Source of the DNA: [Leptolyngbya] sp. JSC-1
Lineage (GTDB): Bacteria > Cyanobacteriota > Cyanobacteriia > Elainellales > Elainellaceae
DNA length: 64,000 nucleotides
Assembly: GCA_000733415.1 (NCBI GenBank)
Contig: KL662191.1
Span: 4,966,162 to 5,030,161 of the forward strand
Direction: 5' to 3'
The notes under the pieces are model-generated. The model ran no database searches and had not been told where the DNA came from. It saw nothing but the letters and a program-made list of their open reading frames with translations. Both the position numbers and the translations under genes were made by a program. Positions 51,539 through 58,821 of the stretch are shown here, one piece after another (position 1 is the stretch's first letter; every line of letters starts with the position of its first letter).

Positions 51539-51764
51539 GTTTTGAGTTTTGAGTTTTGAATTGGGGGTGAGGGGTGGGGGGTGAGGGGTAGGGGGTGGGG
51601 GGTGAGGGGTAGGGGGTGGGCGAGTTTTGAATTTGGTGGCATAGTCTGTGCAGAGTCGGATGGGCCATCTCACTCGCAGTAGGCAACATGTCGGTACTCA
51701 TTCAAAATCTCACCCCCCACCCCTCACCCCTCACCCCCAATTCAAAACTCAAAACTCAAAATTC
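51539..51764. repeat. long imperfect inverted repeat of short tandem units
   Basis: The left arm (51539-51585) reads GTTTTGAGTTTTGAGTTTTG then AATTGGGGGTGAGGGGTGG; the right arm (51709-51764) is its near-exact reverse complement. About 120 bp separate them, including further GGGGTAGG/GGGGTGAG units (51586-51620). Each arm is built of two STRR classes. Together they could form a 40-50 bp stem between the divergent CYP38-like and efp genes. The rest of the 421-bp gap (51430-51850) has nothing else. Confidence 0.75.
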
Positions 51765-51850
51765 AAAACTTAAAACTCATCCCTCACAACGTCCCCCGGA
51801 GAGCGGTAAAATGAGTTGCCGATTGTTACTCCCTTACAACAGCAAGATTC

Positions 51851-52408
51851 ATGATTTCCAGTAACGATTTTCGTCCCGGTGTCAGCATTGAGTTAGACGG
51901 ATCCGTCTGGCGCGTGGTGGAGTTTCTCCATGTCAAGCCGGGGAAAGGATCTGCCTTCGTCCGCACCAAGCTGAAAAATATGCAAACGGGAAACGTGGTT
52001 GAACGAACCTTCCGGGCAGGTGAGACGGTGCCGCAGGCAGTGATCGAGAAAAGCACGATGCAGCATACCTACAAAGAGGGCGATGAATTCGTCTTCATGG
52101 ATATGGAAACCTATGAAGAAGGCCGTCTGACTGCTGACCAGATTGGGGATCGCGTCAAGTACCTCAAAGAAGGGATGGAAGTCAACGTGGTGCGTTGGAA
52201 TACTCAGGTGCTAGAGGTAGAGCTACCCAACTCGGTAGTGCTGGAAGTGGTGCAAACCGATCCAGGTGTCAAGGGAGATACGGCTACTGGCGGTACTAAG
52301 CCAGCAATTGTAGAAACGGGCGCTCAGGTGATGGTGCCGCTGTTCATTTCGATTGGCGAGCGAATCAAAGTTGATACCCGTACCGACACCTATTTGGGAC
52401 GAGAATAA
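51851..52408 (+). CDS. efp: translation elongation factor P
   Basis: 185 residues, family-typical length. It has three beta-barrel domains. Domain I carries HVKPGKGSAFVRTKLKN, whose loop Lys32 corresponds to the residue that is modified in E. coli. Domain III ends with the signature TGAQVMVPLFISIGERIKVDTRTDTYLGRE. EF-P enters stalled ribosomes at proline runs and promotes bond formation. It is followed 56 bp later by accB in the same direction. Confidence 0.96.
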   Translation: MISSNDFRPGVSIELDGSVWRVVEFLHVKPGKGSAFVRTKLKNMQTGNVVERTFRAGETVPQAVIEKSTMQHTYKEGDEFVFMDMETYEEGRLTADQIGDRVKYLKEGMEVNVVRWNTQVLEVELPNSVVLEVVQTDPGVKGDTATGGTKPAIVETGAQVMVPLFISIGERIKVDTRTDTYLGRE

Positions 52409-52463
52409 AAGCCTCGATTTATTTACCTTTAGCAAGCTTTATGTTCATTGAGCAATAGGAATT

Positions 52464-52964
52464 GTGGAATTGGATTTTAACGAGCTCCGCGACCTTTTAA
52501 CCGTCATCAACCAGACGGACATTGCCGAATTCACCTTAAAAAGCGGGGATTTTGAACTGGTTGTGCGCAAAAGTGGCCAGAATGGTGAATCTTTGTCAAC
52601 CGTGGCCAGCAGCGCTCCGCTTCCAGCTGCGAATGCTGTACCCGCTGCACCGTTGCCTACAGTAGTAACCACTCCGTTGCCTGCGGCCAATCCACCTGCG
52701 CCTATGCCCCGTGCCAATGACCGCTTGGTGGATATTATCTCTCCGATGGTGGGTACGTTCTATCGGGCACCCGCCCCCGACGAGCCGCCTTTTGTGAATG
52801 TGGGCGACCGGATCCGCAACGGTCAAACCGTCTGCATCATCGAAGCCATGAAGCTAATGAACGAGCTGGAAGCGGAGGTGAGCGGTGAAGTTGTCGAAAT
52901 TTTGGTGGACAACGGTGAGCCGGTCGAATTTGGGCAGGTGTTGATGCGCGTTAATCCAGCCTAA
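52464..52964 (+). CDS. accB: biotin carboxyl carrier protein of acetyl-CoA carboxylase
   Basis: 166 residues from a GTG preceded by TAGGA seven bases upstream. The N-terminal part has LDFNELRDLLTVINQTDIAEFTLKSGDFELVVRK, then an Ala/Pro linker (about 48-84) and a biotinyl domain with the biotin-accepting Lys130 in CIIEAMKLMNELEAEV. It shuttles carboxyl between biotin carboxylase (AccC) and transferase (AccAD) to make malonyl-CoA for fatty acids. AccC is not adjacent. Linked to efp as in many cyanobacteria. Confidence 0.96.
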   Translation: MELDFNELRDLLTVINQTDIAEFTLKSGDFELVVRKSGQNGESLSTVASSAPLPAANAVPAAPLPTVVTTPLPAANPPAPMPRANDRLVDIISPMVGTFYRAPAPDEPPFVNVGDRIRNGQTVCIIEAMKLMNELEAEVSGEVVEILVDNGEPVEFGQVLMRVNPA

Positions 52965-53023
52965 TGGCGCGGCATTTCTTCTAGAGCGGTAAGACGCCTG
53001 CACCCAAAGCCTGCACTTCAATT

Positions 53024-53091
53024 GAATCTGCTTGACAGCTGAATCTGCTTGACAGCAATTGAATTTTCTTGACAGCGGGCAAAATGCCCGC
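53024..53091. repeat. three direct repeats and a hairpin between convergent genes
   Basis: GAATCTGCTTGACAGC occurs at 53024 and 53041 and as GAATTTTCTTGACAGC at 53061, then GCGGGCA-AAA-TGCCCGC forms a perfect 7-bp stem at 53075-53091, five bases before the end of the minus-strand gene. A T run is absent on both sides, so termination is doubtful. The TTGACA inside each unit resembles a -35 box but has no -10 partner. Confidence 0.65.
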
Positions 53092-53095
53092 CCTT

Positions 53096-54238
53096 CTATG
53101 AACCGCTGGGTCCGCCAATCAGTCCGCCGCTGAGCCGCTTGAGAGCACGGGTTGCCACATCGCTATAGCGCAACTCACCGCAGAGAATTTGGCCCATGCG
53201 TTCGGGAGCGGTGGGTCGCTTGACGCCAACCTTATAGCCAATTCCAGGAATGCGATAGAACACGCTAGCCAGCCGCTGTGCCCAAAGCATTTCGCTGCCC
53301 CATTCTTTGGCAATGATTTCTGTGTATTGCTCTAATGCATTGCCATTGCCGCTCAGTGCTTGATCAATCGCTTCTGCTGCCTTCATGCCGCTAAAAATCG
53401 AAGGTCGAATGCCTTCCGCGGTCATCGGATCCACAATGCAGGCCGCTTCCCCAGCTAAGACGGCATTTTGGGTATGTAGAGGCTGATCACCATCCCACAG
53501 CGCGATTGGATGACCGTATTGCCGAGTGGTCTTCAGGTCGATGCCAAAGGAGGCAGCATATTCAGTCAGGATACTCTTGAAGTCTTGCGGTTCGCCGCCC
53601 CGGAAGGTGCCAATTCCAATCGAGTAGCCATCTGCCTTGGGAAAATTCCAGATATAGCCGTTCTTCACCATGCCGAATTCAAAATGCACCTGGGGGCTGG
53701 TGACTTGGGCAGCGGCTTCGGCCTCTAGAGCACCGGCTAATCGACGTTTGCGATCCTTAAAGCCAAGCCACTTAGCCATTGAACCTTTAGCCCCATCGGC
53801 AGCAATCAGGTAGCGTCCAGCCACGGGTCCAGTTGCCGTATTCACCTGCCAGTGATCGCTCTTGAACTCGATGCCGCTAACCTCGGTGCGATCGCGCAGT
53901 TCGGCTCCTTGGGTTTGGGCCTGCTGCACCAGGAAATGGTCAAACACATCGCGGCGTACCATCCAGATCGGCTCGGTTTTGTCTAGCTGAGCCTCGACCG
54001 GATCCTCCAGCTTCCAGGTGAAACGTAGGGTATTGGTTTTAAGGGAAATCGCAGGTGTGAAATCAAAGTCAAACCACTCGGCCACCTGGGGAGACACCCC
54101 ACCTCCACAGGGCTTGTAGCGAGGCAGCGCTTCCTTCTCCAGAATCAAAACTGACCGTCCGCGTTTAGCCAGATGATAGGCCGCCGTGCCGCCTGCTGGC
54201 CCCGCCCCGACAATAATGCAATCATACATAGCCGTCAT
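53096..54238 (-). CDS. geranylgeranyl-reductase-family FAD oxidoreductase
   Basis: 380 residues. MYDCIIVGAGPAGGTAAYHLAKRGRSVLILEKEALPRYKPCGGGVSP is the FAD and CGG motif region of the GGR family, followed by AADGAKGSMAKWLGF and the ending GEAACIVDPMTAEGIRPSIFSGMKAAEAI. It differs from ChlP, which has its own signature (PCGGAIPL, EFDLP) and is about 405 residues, so chlP is not claimed. Family members reduce isoprenoid double bonds; the natural lipid could be a quinone side chain, a carotenoid or an archaeol-like lipid. It is convergent with accB, separated by repeats. Confidence 0.82.
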   Translation of the reverse strand: MTAMYDCIIVGAGPAGGTAAYHLAKRGRSVLILEKEALPRYKPCGGGVSPQVAEWFDFDFTPAISLKTNTLRFTWKLEDPVEAQLDKTEPIWMVRRDVFDHFLVQQAQTQGAELRDRTEVSGIEFKSDHWQVNTATGPVAGRYLIAADGAKGSMAKWLGFKDRKRRLAGALEAEAAAQVTSPQVHFEFGMVKNGYIWNFPKADGYSIGIGTFRGGEPQDFKSILTEYAASFGIDLKTTRQYGHPIALWDGDQPLHTQNAVLAGEAACIVDPMTAEGIRPSIFSGMKAAEAIDQALSGNGNALEQYTEIIAKEWGSEMLWAQRLASVFYRIPGIGYKVGVKRPTAPERMGQILCGELRYSDVATRALKRLSGGLIGGPSGS

Positions 54239-54380
54239 ACACAGCGCTTAAGTTTCCTTGCCAAATCGTGGGCGAAAGGCTCACCCCGTTAGAGTGTCAC
54301 CAGCGAATCATCCACATGAAGACAACCGAGTCGTTGCTTCACTGTTGTCAAAGCTGTCGCCGCTGGACTTCTCCACTGGA

Positions 54381-54929
54381 CTAGATCGTCATGATGTCTG
54401 CTTCTTTTTCTTGCAGCAATTGCTCGACCTTCTGGGTATATTTGTCGGTTAGTTTTTGAATGTTGTCCTGCAAGTCGCGGGACTCATCCTCCGAAACCTC
54501 GCCAGACTTTTCCTGCTTGCGGACCGAATCGATCGCATCGCGGCGGACATTGCGAATCGCCACCTTGCCTTCCTCAGCTAGCTTGGCCGCTGTTTTCACC
54601 AGTTCTTTCCGCCGGTCGCTGGTCAGGGGTGGAATGTTTAATCGAATCACCGTGCCGTCATTGTTGGGCGTCAAGCCAATGTCCGACATGGAAATCGCTT
54701 TCTCAATTAGATTCAGCGTATTGCGGTCGTAGGGCTGAATCATAATCGTAGTCGCGTCTGGCGTACTAATTCCAGCCAGAGACTTGAGTGGTGTGGCCGT
54801 ACCATAGTATTCAACCGTGATCCGGTCCAGCAGCGAAGCATTGGCTCGCCCGGTGCGAATCGTATTCAAAGAGCGTTGAGTGGCCTCAATCGTCTTTTGC
54901 ATGTGGCTTTCAACATCAGCTAATTTCAC
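54381..54929 (-). CDS. frr: ribosome recycling factor
   Basis: 182 residues from a GTG at 54929, which is preceded by GAGGG about five bases upstream and gives the family's usual length (VKLADVESHMQKTIEATQRSLNTIRTGRANASLLDRITVEYYG). The longer frame to 54953 would overlap pyrH by 38 bp and is less likely. The C-terminal KYTQKVEQLLQEKEADIMTI is typical. It frees ribosomes after termination with EF-G. It overlaps pyrH by 14 bp, so translation is probably coupled. Confidence 0.95.
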   Translation of the reverse strand: MKLADVESHMQKTIEATQRSLNTIRTGRANASLLDRITVEYYGTATPLKSLAGISTPDATTIMIQPYDRNTLNLIEKAISMSDIGLTPNNDGTVIRLNIPPLTSDRRKELVKTAAKLAEEGKVAIRNVRRDAIDSVRKQEKSGEVSEDESRDLQDNIQKLTDKYTQKVEQLLQEKEADIMTI

Positions 54930-55644
54930 AAGACCCTCCGACAATCGTTCCAATCGCTTCCCCCATCACGGCTCGCCGGATATTTCCCGGTACCGATAGA
55001 TCGAACACAATGATAGGGATATTGTTATCTTTGCACAGGGCGATCGCAGTCGTATCCATCACCCGTAAGTCTTGAGTCAGAACATGGCCATAGGTGAGGC
55101 TTTGAAACCGACGTGCGTTGGGGTTGGTAGTGGGGTCCGCATCATAGACACCATCGACTTTGGTGGCCTTAAACACAACTTCGGCATTGATTTCAGCCGC
55201 TCGCAGAGCTGCGGTGGTATCGGTCGTGAAAAAGGGATTGCCGGAACCTGCTCCAAAAATCACCACCCGACCCTTTTCCAGATGGCGAATCGCGCGACGA
55301 CGAATGTATGGCTCAGCCACCTCCTGCATTTCAATCGCGGTTAAAACACGGGTCGGGACGCCATTTTGCTCTAGGGCATCCTGCAACGTCATCGCATTCA
55401 TCACAGTAGCGATCATGCCAATATAGTCGGCTGTAGCCCGATCCATGCCGGCGGCTGCGCCCTTCACGCCTCGAAAAATGTTGCCACCACCGACCACAAT
55501 TGCCGTCTGCACCCCTTCTGCCACAATATCGGTAATCTCTTGCGCAATACTTTGCACCACGGCTGGGTCAATTCCGTAAGCCAAATTGCCCATGAGCGCT
55601 TCGCCGCTTAGCTTCAGCAGAACCCGCTGGTATGTTAATCCCAT
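54916..55644 (-). CDS. pyrH: UMP kinase
   Basis: 242 residues of the amino-acid-kinase fold. VLLKLSGEALMG, AIVVGGGNIFRGVKGA (phosphate loop), GSGNPFFTTDTTAALRAAEINAEVVFKATKVDGVYDADP and the conserved end are all typical. It makes UDP from UMP and works as a hexamer regulated by GTP and UTP. pyrH-frr is a pair conserved widely in bacteria; usually tsf precedes it, but here no tsf is present upstream. Confidence 0.96.
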   Translation of the reverse strand: MGLTYQRVLLKLSGEALMGNLAYGIDPAVVQSIAQEITDIVAEGVQTAIVVGGGNIFRGVKGAAAGMDRATADYIGMIATVMNAMTLQDALEQNGVPTRVLTAIEMQEVAEPYIRRRAIRHLEKGRVVIFGAGSGNPFFTTDTTAALRAAEINAEVVFKATKVDGVYDADPTTNPNARRFQSLTYGHVLTQDLRVMDTTAIALCKDNNIPIIVFDLSVPGNIRRAVMGEAIGTIVGGSCEIS

Positions 55645-55838
55645 GCGATGACGACTTTTCCTATCTTGAATGTTTCCAACCTAAGATAGCAGTTGCCATG
55701 CCTTCTGTAATCTGTTGTTGAGCTGTAACATTTCATTACTGGTTAAGGAATGGTCAAGGGCTGGGTAGAACCCTGGTTGATGTCAGACAAGCGGCATATC
55801 CAATCACCCTACCCAAGCCGCTCTGGTTACTGAGACAA

Positions 55839-56387
55839 TCAAGCCGACCGCCACTTCACCGAACAACCCACCGGCGTTGTGAGTGTTGTAACAATTTCGT
55901 TACCTGAAAGCAGTTGAGTAATCGCATCCCGCAGATAGGAGTGCTCCACTGCACCTGGATGCTGAGGATTGTCATCGATGGCACCGCTGTAGCGCAGCAC
56001 GCCCGTCTGGTCGATCAAGAAAGCCTGAGGAGTGCATTCCGCCCCAAAGCTACGCGCTACATCCTGGGTGACATCCCGCAAATAGGGAAAGTTCAACCGC
56101 TGCTCCACGGCAAAAATCTTCATCTGCTCAAAGCTGTCCGCAGGAAACTGGCTCTCGTCGTTCGCATTAATTCCAATTAGGGTGAAGCCCTGCTCCGCAA
56201 ACTCGACCTGGATCTGCGCCAAGCGATCCAGATACATCCGCACATAGGGACAGTGATTACACATGACGATCACACCCACGGCCCGAAAGCGTTCCAGGTA
56301 ACGAGCCAAATGATGCACCGCACCATCGATGCCAGGAATTTCAAAGTCAGGCGCGTAGCTACCAATCGCTGTTCCGCTTATGCCCAT
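55839..56387 (-). CDS. thioredoxin-fold (AhpC/TSA-like) redox protein
   Basis: 182 residues. GVIVMCNHCPYVRMYLDRLAQIQVEFAEQGFTLIGINAND is a thioredoxin fold with CNHC active site, close to the redoxin/TlpA-type and peroxiredoxin-like group. Later CTPQAFLIDQTGVLRYSGAIDDN has the cis-Pro motif. The end LTTPVGCSVKWR is shared with peroxiredoxin-like homologues. No signal peptide. It may act as a peroxide or disulfide reductase in the cytosol. Stand-alone gene. Confidence 0.8.
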   Translation of the reverse strand: MGISGTAIGSYAPDFEIPGIDGAVHHLARYLERFRAVGVIVMCNHCPYVRMYLDRLAQIQVEFAEQGFTLIGINANDESQFPADSFEQMKIFAVEQRLNFPYLRDVTQDVARSFGAECTPQAFLIDQTGVLRYSGAIDDNPQHPGAVEHSYLRDAITQLLSGNEIVTTLTTPVGCSVKWRSA

Positions 56388-56502
56388 ACCGTTTTAATTG
56401 GGAAGAACTAGGGAAACCCAAGGAGACGAAGCTGAGGAAAACTGTCATCTGCAAAGGTTTCCGCCCTCCACAGTAGCGCAGTTTTCGCTCGCCTGGAAGC
56501 CC

Positions 56503-57417
56503 CTAGCTCAACCACTGTTTTGCCATCGCCTGATAACCAATCAGCTTGTAAACCAGCTTGGCTGCCGTGAACTCAGACACCACCGAATCCACAATCGGCG
56601 CTAGCTCCATGACATCGCAGCCAATCACATCATGGGACTCGAATACGCGGCGCAGGAAGGTGGTGAGCGAGTACCAGTTGAGGCCACCCGGTTCTGGTGT
56701 ACCCACGCCCGGAATCAGAGTTGGGTCAATGCCATCCAGGTCAATCGTGAAGAAGACTTTGGGCGTTTGGATGCTGGCTAAGGCGCGTTCCATCCAGTCG
56801 GACTGGAGGGCAATTTCGCGGGCGCGGAATACGGCCAGAGGCTTGGATTTAATCAGATCGGCCTCTTCTTTACAAATGCTGCGAATGCCGATTTGCACCG
56901 TGGGTAAACCCATATCGACAATCCGGCGCATCACGCAGGCGTGGTTGTGAATTGAACCTTCGTATTCGTGGCGCAGGTCGCCGTGGGCGTCGATTTGCAC
57001 CACCGTAAAAGCTTCGTCTGGATTGGCCTTACGGTAGGCTTCTACCAGGCCAGTAGTGATACTGTGCTCGCCGCCCAATCCAATCACAAACTTGCCGTCG
57101 GCAATCAACTGGCGTACCGTTTGTTCCGTCACGGCCAACATGGCCTCGGAACTGACCGGATGATCGCTGCGCGTGTCGGCAATCGGGTCATGGGTATAGA
57201 TGCCCACCGGCCAGAGTTCTTGCTCTAGCTCTTCGTCGTAATATTCCACCTGCTGAGAAGCGGTCAGAATCGCGCTCGGCCCATTTTCACAGCCGCGGCG
57301 GTAAGTGGTGGTAGCTTCGAACGGAATCGGCAAAATCACCACATGGGCTTTATCGTAGGAGGCGGCCACATCTGGTCCCAAAAAGGGTAGATCGGCAGTA
57401 ACAATTTGGGTCAGCAT
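56503..57417 (-). CDS. speB: agmatinase/ureohydrolase-family protein
   Basis: About 304 residues from ATG 57417 (a longer frame starts at 57483). Mn2+-binding motifs of the ureohydrolase family are visible: GLGGEHSITTG, QIDAHGDLRHEYEG and FFTIDLDGIDPTLIPGVGTPEPGGL. Agmatinase splits agmatine to putrescine and urea; other ureohydrolases in cyanobacteria act on guanidino compounds such as guanidine or guanidinobutyrate, so the substrate needs testing. A thioredoxin-like gene lies downstream; the 426-bp divergent gap leads to the FKBP gene. Confidence 0.82.
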   Translation of the reverse strand: MLTQIVTADLPFLGPDVAASYDKAHVVILPIPFEATTTYRRGCENGPSAILTASQQVEYYDEELEQELWPVGIYTHDPIADTRSDHPVSSEAMLAVTEQTVRQLIADGKFVIGLGGEHSITTGLVEAYRKANPDEAFTVVQIDAHGDLRHEYEGSIHNHACVMRRIVDMGLPTVQIGIRSICKEEADLIKSKPLAVFRAREIALQSDWMERALASIQTPKVFFTIDLDGIDPTLIPGVGTPEPGGLNWYSLTTFLRRVFESHDVIGCDVMELAPIVDSVVSEFTAAKLVYKLIGYQAMAKQWLS

Positions 57418-57843
57418 AGGGCAGTCAGCTTCAGCAATCGAAAGTAACACCTGATCCTGCCACATTCTCTTGGAAATCGGCAAAGTGGCAGCGGTTTGGG
57501 GAGAATACTGACAGTGCTAACTGCGCCCATACCAACAAAACCTAGCTGCGCCGGTTATGCAGCATCCAGTAGGGTTTAAGTTTTGTATAGGCTTGAAGCA
57601 GCTCAACGCATTCAGGTTGAAATCAGTTCGGGCCTGAGTTGCAGCGGAAGACCGGCATGAGCGGCAGCGATTCTGTCAGCAGGGCAGCCGAAACTGCGGT
57701 TCAATCTTAAGAGAGAGTTCCAAAACGAAACGGGTGAAAGTCTTTAAGATGGACGTACACCATTCTGAATCCAGTCTTGTGAAGTCGGGTCGGTCTGGTG
57801 ACCTCATGCAATAACCTGAAGAATGACAGGAGCGAATTGAGAT
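57418..57843. other. divergent intergenic region, nothing firmly identified
   Basis: This 426-bp stretch lies between the agmatinase-family and FKBP genes. The AGGAG at 57828-57832 may serve the latter. No clear palindrome, repeat or promoter pair was seen. Confidence 0.4.
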
Positions 57844-58272
57844 ATGGCACAAGCAAAAGCTGGCGACACCGTTGCTGTACATTACACCGGCAAGCTGGAA
57901 GACGGAACGGTGTTTGATTCCTCAGAAGGAGGAATGCCACTAGAGTTTGCAATTGGCTCAGGGAATGTGATTCCGGGGTTTGAAGAAGCGGTGATCGGCA
58001 TGAGTCCGGGAGATACCAAAACTGCTAAAATTCCGTCCGATGAAGCCTACGGTCCCTATTACGAAGAGCGAGTCCTCGTCGTGGATCGGCAGCAAATTCC
58101 GGCAGATTTACCCATTGATATTGGTGCCCAATTGCAAATTCAGCAGCAGGGCGGCATGGTGATCCCAGTCGTGATTACCGACATCACCGACGGGCAAGTT
58201 ACCCTAGATGCCAACCATCCGCTGGCTGGAGAAGATTTGACGTTTGAGATTCGATTGGTTGCGATTAGTTGA
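57844..58272 (+). CDS. SlyD-like FKBP-type peptidyl-prolyl isomerase
   Basis: 142 residues. VAVHYTGKLEDGTVFDSSEGGMPLEFAIGSGNVIPGFEEAVIGMSPGDTKTAKIP is the FKBP half, followed by the insert-in-flap domain (YEERVLVVDRQQIPADLPIDIGAQLQIQ ... VPVVITDITDGQVTLDANHPLAGEDLTFEIRLV), the layout of SlyD. The His-rich metal tail of E. coli SlyD is absent. It folds proteins around prolyl bonds, and the second domain acts as chaperone. Ribosome binding site GGAG is about 13 bases upstream. Confidence 0.92.
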   Translation: MAQAKAGDTVAVHYTGKLEDGTVFDSSEGGMPLEFAIGSGNVIPGFEEAVIGMSPGDTKTAKIPSDEAYGPYYEERVLVVDRQQIPADLPIDIGAQLQIQQQGGMVIPVVITDITDGQVTLDANHPLAGEDLTFEIRLVAIS

Positions 58273-58392
58273 ATGTGGGCAGGAGTCAGGAGTCAGGAGG
58301 GGTAGGTTTTGCTGGAAGGTTCGCTGAACTGCTTTAGAGATTTGGCGGGTCCATCAAAAGGCAGAAATTCTGGTTCCTGCCTCCCTCAATTA

Positions 58393-58617
58393 GGATCTGT
58401 AAATTTTTCTGTAAGGCTTCGTTGCCTGACCTGCCCGCAGATGGATCGCTGGCTAATCAAGTAAGTTCACTCATACGCTTGCATTCCCGCAGGGTTGTGG
58501 ACTAAACCCCTCGTCTAGTCTACGTGAGCAGACTTCCCCGATTAGCCTGCAATGGATTCGCGGCGGGGAGAAGTACGAAGTCAAAAGTCGGATTGACCCA
58601 AAACTCTGAACAGACCC
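58393..58617 (-). mobile_element. MITE-like dispersed repeat, copy B
   Basis: The reverse complement matches copy A at 38263-38507 over about 225 bp with several blocks near-identical and one region (the segment around 58500-58525) diverged. Ends show an inverted match (GGATCTGT at 58393, ACAGACCC at 58610). Flanks CTCAATTA (58385-58392) and CTCAGTTA (58618-58625) agree at seven of eight positions and may be a target duplication. No protein is encoded. Confidence 0.65.
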
Positions 58618-58697
58618 CTCAGTTAGGAGTTAGGCTTCTGAGAGCATCAGTGGCCCCACAGCCTGATCAATGCTTCGCCTAATCGGCCACTGAAAAA

Positions 58698-58785
58698 CTC
58701 CTAACTCCCGACTCCTAACTCCCGACTCCCGACTCCCGACTCCCGACTCCCGACTCCTAACTCCCGACTCCCGACTCCCGACTTC
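58698..58785. repeat. short tandem repeats of the CGACTCC and TAACTCC type
   Basis: About twelve seven-base units (CCGACTC, CTAACTC) run head to tail. A 9-bp inverted repeat TCAGTGGCC / GGCCACTGA (58647-58655 and 58685-58693) lies just before. The 549-bp gap 58273-58821 is made up largely of MITE copy B and this block; its start (58279-58305) has AGGAGTCAGGAG units. Confidence 0.9.
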
Positions 58786-58821
58786 CCCTTTCCTCGATTT
58801 ACTCCTGCCCATTTACACCCA

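Noticed and set aside
53024..53076. Three -35-like TTGACA promoter boxes
   Set aside because: No -10 partner at a proper distance, and the region lies between two convergent gene ends.
53096..54238. chlP (geranylgeranyl reductase of chlorophyll synthesis)
   Set aside because: Length and the CGGGVSP signature differ from ChlP, so only the family name is used.
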